From Echinometra lucunter (lineage: Eukaryota; Echinodermata; Echinoidea; Camarodonta; Echinometridae), in contig CM057171.1 of assembly GCA_029962745.1 (NCBI GenBank), positions 2,391,799 through 2,455,798 on the forward strand: a stretch of 64,000 bases of DNA, written 5' to 3'. How positions within the stretch are numbered: the stretch's first letter is position 1; each line of letters begins with the position of its first letter. Positions 1 through 12,700 of this stretch are shown in pieces. The position numbers and the translations under genes are program-made. The notes under the pieces were generated by a model. That model saw nothing but the letters and a program-made list of their open reading frames with translations. It searched no databases and was not told the DNA's origin.

Positions 1-3000
1 TTGGTGACATCAAGATGACCACTACGTGCAGCAGTGTGTAATGCAGTCCCTCCGTCTTTTTCTTGCTTGTTCACCTCAGCTCCTTGACTGATCAGATATT
101 TGGCGACATCAAGATGACCATTCCCTGCAGCGATGTGTAATGCAGTCCGTCCGTCTGTTTCTTCCTTGTTCAACTCAGCTCCTTGACTGATCAGATATTT
201 GGTGACATCAAGATGACCACAGGGTGCAGCAGCGTGTAATGCAGTCCATCCGTCTGTATCTTCCTTGTTCACCTCAGCTCCTTGACTGATCAGATATTTG
301 GTGACATCAAGATGACCATTATTTGCAGCACAGTGTAATGCAGTCAAGTCGTCTGTTTCTTGCTTGCTCATCTCAGCTCCTTGACTGATCAGATATTTGG
401 TGACATCAAGATGACCACAGAATGCAGCAGTGTGTAATGCAGTCCATCCTTCTGTATCTTCCTTGTTCACCTCAGCTCCTTCATTGATCAGATATTTGGT
501 GACATCCAGTTGACCTTTCCCTGCAGCGAGGTGCAATGCAGTCAAGCCATCTGTTTGTTCCTTATTCACTTCAGCTCCTTGACTGATCAGATATTTGATG
601 ACATCAAGATGACCATTATTTGCAGCCCAGTGTAATGCAGTCCAGCCATTTGTTGCTTCCTTGTTCACCTCAAGTCCTTGACTGATGAGATATTTGGTGA
701 CATCAAGATGACCATAACTTGCAGTGATGTGTAATGCAGTCCGTCCGTCCGTCATCCCCTTCTTCGACTCAGCTCCTTGATTGATCAGATATTTGGTGAC
801 ATCGAGATGGCCATTATTTGCAGCCCAGTGTAATGCAGTCCATCCGTCTGTATCTTCCTTGTTCACCTCAGCTCCTTGACTGATCAGATATTTGGTGACA
901 TCAAGATGACCACTAGGTGCAGCAATGTGTAATGCAGTCGAGCCGTCTGTTTTTTCCTTGTTCACCTCCGCTCCTTGACTGATCAGATATTTGGTGACAT
1001 CAAGATGACCATTATTTGCAGCCCAGTGTAATGCAGTCCAGCCATTTGTTGCTTCCTTGTTCACCTCAACTCCTTGACTGATGAGATATTTGGTGACAAC
1101 AAGATAACCATTCCCTGCAGCGATGTGTAATGCAGTCCGTCCGTCTTTTATCCTCTGGTTCATCTCAGCTCCTTGACTGATCAGATATTTGGTGACATCA
1201 AGATGACCACAGAGTGCAACAGCGTGTAATGCAGTCCATCCGTCTGTATCTTCCTTGTTCACCTCAGCTCCTTGACTGATCAGATATTTGTTGACATCAA
1301 ATTGACCATTATTTGCAGCCCAGTGTAATGCAGTCCAGCCGTCTGTTTCTTGCTTGTTCACCTCAGCTCCTTGATTGATCAGATATTTGGTGACATCAAG
1401 ATGACCACTACGTGCAGCAATGTGTAATGCAGTCGAGCCGTCTGTTTTTTCCTTGTTCACCTCCGCTCCTTGACTGATCAGATATTTGGTGACATCCAGA
1501 TGACCTTTCCCTGCAGCGAGGTGCAATGCAGTCTGTCCATCTGTTTTTTCCTTGTTCACTTCAGCTCCTTGACTGATCAGATATTTGGTGACTTCAAGAT
1601 GACCATAACCTGCAGCCCAGTGTAATGCAGTCCAGCCATTTGTTGCTTCCTTGTTCACCTCAACTCCTTGACTGATGAGATATTTGGTGACATCAAGATA
1701 ACCATTCCCTGCAGTGATGTGTAATGCAGTCCGTCCTTGTGCTTTTTCCTTTTTCACCTCTGCTCCTTGACTGATCAGATATCTGGTGACAGGAAGATGG
1801 CCATTATTTGCAGCAAAGTGTAAGGCAGTCCAGCAGTCATTTTCTTCCTTGTTCACCTCAGCTCCTTGATTGATCAGATATTTGGTGACATCCAGATGAC
1901 ATTTTACTGCAGCGAGGTGCAATGCAGTCCAGCCATTTGTTTGTTCCTTGTTCACCTCAGCTCCTTGATTGATCAGATATTTTGTGACATCAAGATGACC
2001 ACTACGTGCAGCAATGTGTAATGCAGTCGAGCCGTCTGTTTTTTCCTTGTTCACCTCCGCTCCTTGACTGATCAGATATCTGGTGACAGGAAGAGAACCG
2101 TTCTCTGAAGCGAGGTGCAATGCAGTCCGGCCATCTGTTTGTTCCTTGTTCACTTCAGCTCCTTGACTGATCAGATATTTGGTGACATCAACATGACCCT
2201 TCTCTGAAGCGAGGTGCAATGCAGTCCAGCCCTCTGTTGCTTCCTTGTTCACCTCAACTCCTTGACTGATGAGATATTTGGTGACATCAAGATGACCACT
2301 ACGTGCAGCAATGTGTAATGCAGTCGAGCCGTCTGTTTTTTCCTTGTTCACCTCCGCTCCTTGACTGATCAGATATTTGGTGACATCAACATGACCCTTC
2401 TCTGAAGCGAGGTGCAATGCAGTCCAGCCCTCTGTTGCTTCCTTGTTCACCTCAACTCCTTGACTGATGAGATATTTGGTGACATCAAGATAACCATTCC
2501 CTGCAGTGATGTGTAATGCAGTCCGTCCTTGTGCTTTTTCCTTGTTCACCTCCGCTCCTTGACTGATCAGATATCTGGTGACAGGAAGATGGCCATTATT
2601 TGCAGCGAAGTGTAAGGCAGTCCAGCAGTCATTATCTCCCTTGTTCACCTCAGCTCCTTGACTTATCAGATATTTGGTGACATCCAAATGACCTTTCCCT
2701 GCAGCGAGGTGCAATGCAGTCCAGCCATTTGTTTGTTCCTTGTTCACTTCAGCTCCTTGACTGGTCAGATATTTGGTGACATCAAGATGACCATAACCTG
2801 CAGCCCAGTGTAATGCAGTCCAGCCATTTGTTGCTTCCTTGTTCACCTCCGCTCCTTGACTGATCAGATATCTGGTGACAGGAAGAGAACCGTTCTCTGA
2901 AGCGAGGTGCAATGCAGTCCGGCCATCTGTTTGTTCCTTGTTCACTTCAGCTCCTTGACTGATCAGATATTTGGTGACATCAACATGACCCTTCTCTGAA
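1..3000 (-). CDS. Ankyrin-repeat protein, partial coding block (30 repeats)
   Basis: Read on the minus strand, the whole block is open with no stop, because every 99-base unit keeps the same register (unit starts 81, 180, 279 and so on to 2952). Each unit encodes a 33-residue ankyrin repeat of the type DGWTALHxAAxxGHLDVTKYLISQGAE-VNK, with the TALH and GHLDV signatures of the family. Ankyrin repeats form a solenoid that binds protein partners; no partner can be named. The block runs off the window at its C-terminal side and into a 500-N gap at its N-terminal side, so neither start nor stop is seen. Units are very similar to each other and some blocks recur 792 bases (eight units) apart, a sign of recent internal duplication or conversion. 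It may be a separate gene or a misoriented part of the ZU5-Death gene on the other strand. No introns are seen. Confidence 0.93.
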
Positions 3001-3500
3001 NNNNNNNNNNNNNNNNNNNNNNNNNNNNNNNNNNNNNNNNNNNNNNNNNNNNNNNNNNNNNNNNNNNNNNNNNNNNNNNNNNNNNNNNNNNNNNNNNNNN
3101 NNNNNNNNNNNNNNNNNNNNNNNNNNNNNNNNNNNNNNNNNNNNNNNNNNNNNNNNNNNNNNNNNNNNNNNNNNNNNNNNNNNNNNNNNNNNNNNNNNNN
3201 NNNNNNNNNNNNNNNNNNNNNNNNNNNNNNNNNNNNNNNNNNNNNNNNNNNNNNNNNNNNNNNNNNNNNNNNNNNNNNNNNNNNNNNNNNNNNNNNNNNN
3301 NNNNNNNNNNNNNNNNNNNNNNNNNNNNNNNNNNNNNNNNNNNNNNNNNNNNNNNNNNNNNNNNNNNNNNNNNNNNNNNNNNNNNNNNNNNNNNNNNNNN
3401 NNNNNNNNNNNNNNNNNNNNNNNNNNNNNNNNNNNNNNNNNNNNNNNNNNNNNNNNNNNNNNNNNNNNNNNNNNNNNNNNNNNNNNNNNNNNNNNNNNNN
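3001..3500. other. Assembly gap (500 N)
   Basis: Exactly 500 unknown bases, a conventional scaffold gap size. It cuts the ankyrin block mid-repeat on the left and a death-domain exon on the right. The true missing length and the relative orientation of the two flanks are not fixed by the sequence. Confidence 0.99.
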
Positions 3501-3725
3501 TGGCTCGATATATCAAGAGTACCGACTACTATGAGATTGGCACTAAACTTGGATTCAGTCAGACAAAGCTTGATAACATCAAACATACGGCATTGCAGAA
3601 CAGGAAAGAAGCTAACATCCAAATGCTCTCCATGTGGAAGGCGTCTCAAAGATCGATGTCTAAAGCGACGGAGACATTGGAAAGCATATGGGAGTCTGTC
3701 TCCTCAGCATGTAGGACAAATTCAG
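3501..3725 (+). CDS. Exon: first death domain (partial, 5' end in gap)
   Basis: Reads LARYIKSTDYYEIGTKLGFS and continues to ML-S-MWKASQRS. This is the death-fold pattern of a conserved GxxLGFS turn followed by a tryptophan in helix 5. It ends with a good donor (TTCAG|GTGAGA) in phase 1. The start of the exon is lost in the N gap. Confidence 0.85.
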
Positions 3726-6700
3726 GTGAGAAATAACATCAGAATGAGCGGAAATCTAATCACTATCTAATCAGACATAAATGTGTCCATGTTACCCCTC
3801 TCATGAGTGATCTTCACTGGCTGCTTGTTATAATGGTGGCATACATGTAAGATTTCATTTCTCGCCTACAATTAATGTGTCAATCAAACCCCCGCCTATT
3901 TAGCTGATCTACTCCATATTCACACATCCATGAAAGTACAAAGCCCGATCGTCCTGTTGCATAGTTGTCCCCAATCAGGAAGTCATTACACTTGAAATTC
4001 AAGAATTTTCCAATTCTCACATGATTTAAGAGATGTCTGAAAAAAACCCTCTTATTTTTCCCTTTTTGTCCCTTGCTTAAATTTGTATTGCAGTGTTTTA
4101 TTTGGGGGTTTTATGTTTGATGCATTTTGAATCTGTTTTAGAAAAGTAACTTCAAATATGAAACTTGCTCTCCTTCTTATCATGAAATTGAACAATATTT
4201 TGAACATAGAATACGGATGAAGTTCAACGATACAGAATAGATAAAGGAAAATGATTTTGAAGTCAGGGGCGTAGCGGGAACGTATGTACAGTGACATATG
4301 AGTCATGATGTTATCGCTGACAGCGGCATTCTTGACCATTCCAAGACACGTTTCAGGGGGAGACTGAATTCTCTCTACACTGATACATGTACTGCTGGAG
4401 AAAATTGCGTGTTCTATAGAAACTTGAAATTTCAGTATTCAAGCCTTTCTAGTAATGGTTGCTAAGATCATGGTAACATAATGGAATGAGAACTTTTCTT
4501 GCAGACGAAACCCTCCAGGAGCCCTATCCACATACACCTGTGAAACAAGTGGAACCAAGCGAGCCTATTGAGCCTGAAGATATGGATATCATAGCAACAT
4601 CAGATACAGGTAGAATCAATAATAGATTTACCCGTATAATAACAATAATTATATGAATCAATAAGATCTAAGTAAACTTCATATGGTCACTAAAAGAGTA
4701 CAGTAAATATAAAATAGTTTCCAACTTAACATTTTTACATAGATGCTGACGAAAAAAGTTCGAACGTCGACCGATGTGAGGGCATACCAAGCGCAAAGGA
4801 ACTTTGTAGTGTCGCTCTGCCAGTGAAGAGTTTTCCATTACTCCTAGAACTTGGGAAGGCACTTCGTTTAAATAATGACGTCATGGTTGATTTAATCGAT
4901 CTACCCATTTCATCAGCTCTGCAGAAGATGGCTCGACAAGTCATAGAAAGTTGGAGGAAAGATTTGAGAGACGAAGAAAGAGAAGATCGCTTTGCTTCAA
5001 CTTCTCTCAGAATTCAAAATTCAAGATCTGAAAGGAGGTAGGCTCCCTCCCCCCTTCGACTTGTGTTGGTCTGATTAGCAAACATCAAGTTCAGAATTAT
5101 AATGATGCAATAGGTAAAAGAAAGAGTGCTGACCATGGAAACAGTTTAATTAATCTTTAGAGTCATTTCATCCGTCAATGTTTTATAGTTCTTTCTTGCA
5201 GTGGTCTTTGTTGTCTTTATTGAGCACTAAGGAATTTGCTGAAGCTTTTTGTCCAGGATTATTTATCTTCACACTAATAAACGCTTCTTTTCCATGTCCG
5301 CAGGCAGTGAAAAAATCTCCGAAAGAATTCGGTCAAAGACGGACCTACTGGATTTGTGTGGTCACCTCAACATGGGATCATCTGATTTCTTGCAGTTTCT
5401 GAGTAAATCTTTTACATTCCCCGCTCACATGATCCGCCGCAGCGCTGTGAAAATGCTTGGTGAATGGGTCCGCCAGGATGGAACTGGAGAGAGGCTTCTG
5501 GAAATTACACAGGCTTTTCGTTTCAATCACGCAGCAGCAGAAGTAGCAGAGGGTACTGTCATGCTCTCTGTACCAATGTGCCTCATGTTTTATTATAGTG
5601 CACACTAGAGGGAAGGTGTGCGGGTTTTCTAAAAGATTTGACAACAGTTGTCACGTGATAGCTGTCACGTCGTCCTCCTCGGAAAAATCATAACTATTTG
5701 TTTGGACAACACTAATTTCCTTTAAAAGAATAAGAAAAGTAAGCTTCGGCATTCTAAACACCTCAGAAATTGTTGCACACAATGATTATAATATCATGAC
5801 AATCAGAATAGATTTTATTATACAGATTCTCAAAAGATTAATTTGATAGTTGTTACAAATCAAAACACAAGGATGTGGAATTAAACTGAAGAATTAGCAG
5901 TAATAAACAAAAACAAAAAAACATCGTAAAAGACATATGCTTCAAAGTCACTGGGTTGTTTAAAATATGAACCTACCAACGGTTGTTTAAAAAATTGTAT
6001 ATAATACATAAGGGAATTTTCTTTAAACAACTGTTGGTAGGTTCATATTAAAAAACCCAATAAGTTTTTAAAAAACTGTTCTGACAGTGCATGTTTTACA
6101 TGATATTCAATTATTCGATGATATCATTTTACCCTACTTAGATATGAAGTCCAATCCAAGTTGTACAGCCCTCTTCTCGCATGCTACCATCGATCACAAA
6201 GGTGGCAAACTAAGTCTACACGAGCTTGGTATTACCGTGTCCATTCCCGAAGGTGCTATTCCTAAAGGGATGCGATCAGTTGTCACCATTCAGGTAGGAA
6301 CTCAAGGTACTCCTGGGATTCCTCTGCAGGACGGTGAGGTACTCATTTCTCCAGTTGTAGAGTGTTCTCTAGCAGAGGAACTACTCAAGCCTGCCACGGT
6401 AGTTCTTCCCTACTGCGCCAATCTACAAGATCTTAAAGATGACTCTACTGTCATGTCGTACACAAAAACAGGACAAGGTACAAATCAGTAATTATGGTGA
6501 TATTTGCGTTTCTTTTCCCATATTATTACTTGTTATTTCAATACAGGCATTTTCAAAATAATAATGTCCATTTTTCATGGAATGGATGTTCAATAGTTAA
6601 GTTGATTTCTTTCTCAAACAATCCAAAGCAACCACTAACAGCCACATAGTTCGCCGGACCAAAAATCCATTTTTTCTTGTGCCTGGGTGTGAGGGTTTGC

Positions 6701-9700
6701 GTGCGTGAGTAAATATGAAAACAAAAAGCTCTCCCAAATGAATTGCTATCCTTATAACTATCAACATTTCATTTTGTATTTGTGTTTTATTTTCAAGGAA
6801 CATTCGGTCGCAGGAAGCTGTCTTCAAGCACGTCACGGGGCTTCCATATCTCGGAAGAAACTATCACGTTTCGTACACGTCATCTTCAAGTCTGGACCTT
6901 GTCTACGGCCGATTTTATAGGAGTCCACTTCACTTGTGCAGCCTTCCAGCCCATATTCATTACTTCTACAGCGAGACCATCACTGCGTGTCTACATAGTT
7001 CATCCATTCCAATACTATGTAGAGGTATTTAGCACTTTAGTGTTTTAGGTACTGGATAAAATCTAAAATAAAATATTATATCGCTTATTTTGAAACGGAA
7101 TTGCTTCAGTCATTTTACAAATACGCTGGATGTGTATTAGTGATGTTTTTGTTATGTTATGTCATGTTATGTCATGTCATGTCATGTCATGTCATGTTAT
7201 GTTATGTTATGTTATGTTATGTTATTATGTCCAAGATCAATCTTTGGCAGCAAAGTAGTTTTGCATTTACACTACAGTTTGAGTTATACGTTTACATATC
7301 TTAGGTAATAAAGAAGAAAGAGAAGAGCTCTTCTATACCCTACTGCAAGGTCACAAAGGAATTCAAGTTCTCCATAGATCCAAAAGCTGGAGACCTGAAG
7401 ATATTGTGCGACGACGGGTCGAAAAAAGCTAATATAATGGTGAATATGTTATATTCATTTTTATACCTCAGTTATTGATAGAGATACTAAGTCTTTTGGA
7501 AAGTACTGTCTCGTTAGTAGCTACTGAATATACTTCGTGTGAATCACTATCACTGTGATAATGATAATGATAATGGTAATGATAATAGTATAATTATCAG
7601 TAGTAGTAGTAGTAGTAGTATTACTATCATTATTATTATTATTATTATTATTCTTCTTATTATTATTATTAATATTATTATTATTATTATTATTGCCAAT
7701 ATTATTATTATTATTCTTATTATTATTATTATTATTATTATCATTGTATTATTATTATCATTATTATTGTTGTTGTTGCTATCATAATCCTCATCATTAT
7801 CATTAACGCCATCAAACTGCTGATAGCAAAAGAGAAACCAGAAATGCTGAAGCATCTTGTTCTTATAATGTTGATAAACTTTATGAATAAATTATCTGTG
7901 GCTTCTACACGCTGTGCCAGCAGAACTGGACTGTGGAGTCACTCGAGAAAACACTAGAAAAACACTAAGGGGTTGTTCTTTGTCATCATCGTAACAATGG
8001 ACTGCCAGTGGTATTTTATTCATCAGCATTATCATCTGATCTTTGTTATCCTCGTTATCATCATTCCTTTGAAATTCCCATTCAAGGTGCCCGTGAAAAG
8101 TCTACAAAATGGAAAGTGCAAGCCTCTGGACTTCGATCTTGAGTTTTCTCCAGAAGAGACTGGAAAGAAGACTATTCATCTCACCATACTCCAAGGTTCA
8201 TTGACACTTGCAGAGAAAGAGTTTACCACCTCAATAGAAGGTATGATACCAGAAGATCGACCTTGGCACGAGATTTCATCAAACTTCCAGATTTGTTTTT
8301 CAAGAAGTACTTCCTTTTCCAATTATTCGGAGCAGTTTCGAGTACTGACTTTCAGTTAACATAGAGACATACAAATAAATTCAATAATTTATATGTTTTT
8401 TTTAATTGTAGTACACCACCTATATTCTCTCATTCAGAAGAAATTGAGAAATTTCACCATCCCAAATTATGTTTTAAAAGACCAGTTTAAATGTGAAGTG
8501 AAAAGAACAAAGCCTTCCTATAGTTTCTATTTCCATTGAAAATAATATTTCAAAATATTTCCATCATGTTTTTTTTTTCTTCTTTTTCTCCCTTTTTCTG
8601 TAGCATTTGGAAATGAAAGTAGAAGTATCAAAATACATAATTAGGTTATGTTTGTTTTCTTTGTTACGGCTGTTGTAGTTGAGCCGGACTATGGAGTCGA
8701 CATCACGGATACGTAAGTTTATATGGCTGTTTTACTCCTTCTTGTCACATGGTGTTCACATAATTATAGGACGTGAGTATCGGGATCCCTTTCTAGCATC
8801 AAAATATATCATTATTGGGACTTTTCCGAAATTTGTTTAAATATTTCGAATATCACACGCATATTAAATTATTCAGTATCAATTCATTCCTAAAATCATA
8901 ATGCATTCTCTTCAGTTTCTGTGCATAAAAAAACAAAATTAGGAAATATTTTCGTTGCTCATATTTATTATTTTTTTTATGATTATCTCTTTTTCTCCGA
9001 TGTTCATTTAGGGTAGATGTAGGGAATATGGGACCCTTGAACTATCTTGCACTGCCTGGCTGAGTGAAATTAGCCAATAGCTGGAATAGTAAAATCTGCG
9101 GCAGATTGCTGATTGAAAAAAAACTCACTGCCGGAAGGATTTTTTGAGTGAGAAAATCACTTAATATTGACAAGATAAGAAAAATGACATAGTAGAAACT
9201 GGTATAATTTCAAAATTGAGTTTTAATAGATCATAGTGGTATAAAATATTGTGGGGGAAATTTTCTGGAATTAATACATTTTGGCATAGTACTGGGGTTC
9301 GTCAAAACATGATCGTATGTGTGTCTCATGTGTACAGTGCCTATTTGCCAGGGAGTGCATTGTTTGGGGCTTGCAGATCATTGATTGGTGCAGGGAATAT
9401 GGGACACCCAAAATGGCTGATGTAATGGACATAGTGGCAATGCTGATGTGTCATGAATAATTAGATAACGGGTTATATTCGTGATATTATTAATGAATGA
9501 TAATACTACACACCCATTACACCATCTAATCAGTGGTGTAGCTGGTAGAGGGTGGGAATGTGCCGCTGTAATACCCCCCCCCTCCTATATATTGATGTCT
9601 GTCGTTTGAGTTAAAGCCGGCTATAGGCAGTCGGCATAACCAAATGGTATGTATGTTTTCTGGTGTGTTTTGTTTTACATATACAATGAAATTTGCTCAA

Positions 9701-12700
9701 GACAGTTGAGCTTTCGGTTTCAAAGGTTCTGCAACAAAAACAAGAAGAAAAAATAAAACCAGAGAGACAAGCATAAATAAACGATGAATAACTTCAGGGG
9801 AACAATAAATAAAATTCAGAACTAATATACTAAAAAATAAGAACAAAATCTACGTTTTGAGCGGGAGTTGTGGTTGATGGTTCAGTGATTCCTGCTTGTG
9901 TGTATTCCCTATACTGAAGGAAATATGGGACCATTTGCGATGACGTCATTACTTGTTATATCTGCATAACCATATATTGGATGACCTTAATTTTCTAGTA
10001 CAATAAAGTATAAAAGATGAAAATTACAAATAACAAACTGTGCCTTGTCTTACTGTAGTCATTTCATGCAAATTCAGTTAATGTGCTTTAGGGTCCCATA
10101 TTCCCTACATCTACCCTATCTGTCGTGCAGAGAAGGGCGATGGCAGTATGTTTCCGACAATCTTCTAGAGATCCTATCAGATGTAATCCATACAACAAGG
10201 GATGCTCAGTCTCTTGGCTATCAACTCGGTTTATCGCATTCGACTGTAGACAAATACCTCGACAGAGCAGATTCGTCTTTGAACCGTGTCTCAAAATCAG
10301 GGTTTGGTGAGATGCTCTGTGACTGGAGACGTCGGGTTCGACCCGGTGAGCAGGTGGACGAACTTCATCTGGCAATGCAAAATGCTGGGTTAGGCTTTGC
10401 AGCTGACGTCATCATGCATGGAAGTGAGTATTTCAAATCTCTTTTTACTGCTGCAGGAACTTCCTGAGATAATACTTAGCTACGGGAGAAAAGCGCGAGC
10501 TGATGGATTTAATGAGATAGTTTAGGCTAAATCAACGGTAAATCCCCCAAGAACTCGTACAAGTGGTCTTCCGTCATGCCTGACATAATTTGTTTTATCA
10601 TGGATGCTACTAGATGCAGTTATAATGCTTTCTCAACATAACGTACGTGCATTTAGGAACCCCATTAATCTTACGCCGAATTAATGAGAAAAAAAATATT
10701 AGATCTTCGCCTTTTTAAATACTGTTATTAATTCCCCCTTCTTCTCCCTCTCTCCTTTTTATGTGAAATGTCAGTGAGCTACCCGTCGAGGAGCCACTTT
10801 CCACAAGTCAGACGAGCTTCGGAGTCCAGGAAGTAGGTATCCTCCAAAATACTCATCATGCCCCCTAAACCATGATAACGTGATGAATTTATTTATCAGC
10901 TTTATACAATCACTTCAAAAAAGCCTTACGTATATACGTGTTATATGATCAAATAAACAATAATTTCCGACTTAACGTTTATCATGTTTATTCTGTTTTC
11001 TGCAAAAAAAAAAGAATCATGAAATGCTAACCTATTTAGCAGTAAATGTTCCTAGAGCAATACAATTCTTTAAACTTGCGATTAACAAATACAAAATTAA
11101 AATATGTATAGAAAAATAAACATAATCTGTCAGGAGTGCAGCAGAGTCACTACTTTCATTATGAAGGCGGCCCTCAAAACTTAGCTGTTCCCAGCTCTAT
11201 CGGCATTTCAAGAATGAAAATGGTTTAAACTCACAGCAGAATTCAACAGTCATCTGACACACAGACAAAATCTGAAATTGCCCAACATTCTGGAGCATTA
11301 AGCGCAATGTACCACCTGCAGAGGCAGAAACTTTACCAGAAGCCTTCCCCTTCATACTCAAAATATTGAAAAAGAAATGTTAGGACTCACCTTGTGAAAC
11401 ATTTACTCCAAAACAACATTGAGTATATGAATATAAAAACGACCCAAGTCCAATTTTTGGCCAAATTGAGTTCAACATGAGAAATTGTTGCTTATACATG
11501 GACTCATCTCGTGTATAAACGATAAACCCCAATTCAACCTGGAAGTGCCTGAAATAAATGACTGAAATCTAGTATGAATGGAAGAATGACCCAAGTCCAG
11601 GACTTGGGCCATTCTTATATTCATATTACAGCGCCCCCTCTCATCACTCCTTGTCTAACTTCACAGTTATGTGTGTATTGCATGTAAGCAGTACATGCCA
11701 GAGTAAAAATATGTTTACTCGCGCACGTGGGGTGTTTGTGGGTGTGTGTGTGTGAGGGAGTGTGTGTGTGCGTGTGTGTGCGTGCGCATGTTAAATGCGG
11801 GGGGGGGCATGTATGTGTGTTATGCCAACATTAAAAAAAAAAAAACCTTGCAAAACTACATGTAAGTACTATACATGTATAGCACATTTCTTTTTGGATA
11901 ACCTGTCCCAAGTCCTCTAGTCCAGAGGCGTCGATTCCCCCAGTAATTTCTGAACTAAATCTATGGTAACCATATTGCATTGTGATAGTATAATAATACT
12001 ATTCTCGTATCAAGAAAAATGTTATTTGTTATTTGGGGCTCGCTCGCTTCACCCCCTCGCAAAAGTTAAAAACCCTGGTGATTCATAATCTAGCCAGCAA
12101 AAGCAATTTCCCCCAAATTGGAAATGCTTCACGCTTATATACACGTGTCTATAAACATGTAGCCGAGGGCATGGCTGTACGCAAAGTAGAAGTAGAGAGG
12201 GGAGCATTTGCCGCCCCCGCCCGAAATTCTTTTTGCGTTTTGCCCCCCCCCCCCCCCTTCCCAGATAAAATTCGTTTACGGGCCTGCCAAAGTATTCATC
12301 TTCGGTGGTCGTCTAGTCTCCCCCCCCCCCCACTCCTAAAAATGGATCGACACCCCTGTCCCCCACTCTTGGCATCCAAAAGTCACACGCACATACACAC
12401 CTACACCCACACCGACACACATCCTATCCAATAAACTAACATGCTAGGAGATGAGGGACATTGTACTATGTTATATATGACACAACTCTCTTATGTATTC
12501 TTTTTAGACGACCTATTACGATAGTACATTATAGCCTTTTCTTTATGATTCAAAGACTGACCGATATGATTCTAAAAATGACCCAAGTCCAACAAACAAA
12601 AGGACCCGCCCACAAGTAACGTGAAGCTTAAAGGAGAATGCAACCCAGAGATCAGTGTTCTTCCAGTGAATGAAGGAGAACAAGTAGAGTAAACAGTGAA

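Noticed and set aside
1..3000. CRISPR array or satellite DNA
   Set aside because: The 99-base period encodes an unbroken 33-residue ankyrin repeat on the minus strand, so it is coding and not a spacer array or satellite.
2963..3649. Open frames on the minus strand running across the N gap
   Set aside because: They consist mostly of unknown residues, and the real frames on each side are the ankyrin block (minus) and the death-domain exon (plus).
7539..7855. Isoleucine-, serine- and asparagine-rich frames on both strands
   Set aside because: Pure consequence of the ATT/ATC triplet tract.
10775..10836. Second possible frame of the linker exon using the acceptor at 10778
   Set aside because: An AG at 10777-10778 also gives an open frame, but its exit phase would not match the next exon at 15800, whereas the 10774 acceptor does.
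12033..12434. 133-residue open frame
   Set aside because: Crosses C-runs and CA-rich DNA within repeat-dense intron; no domain and no splice context.
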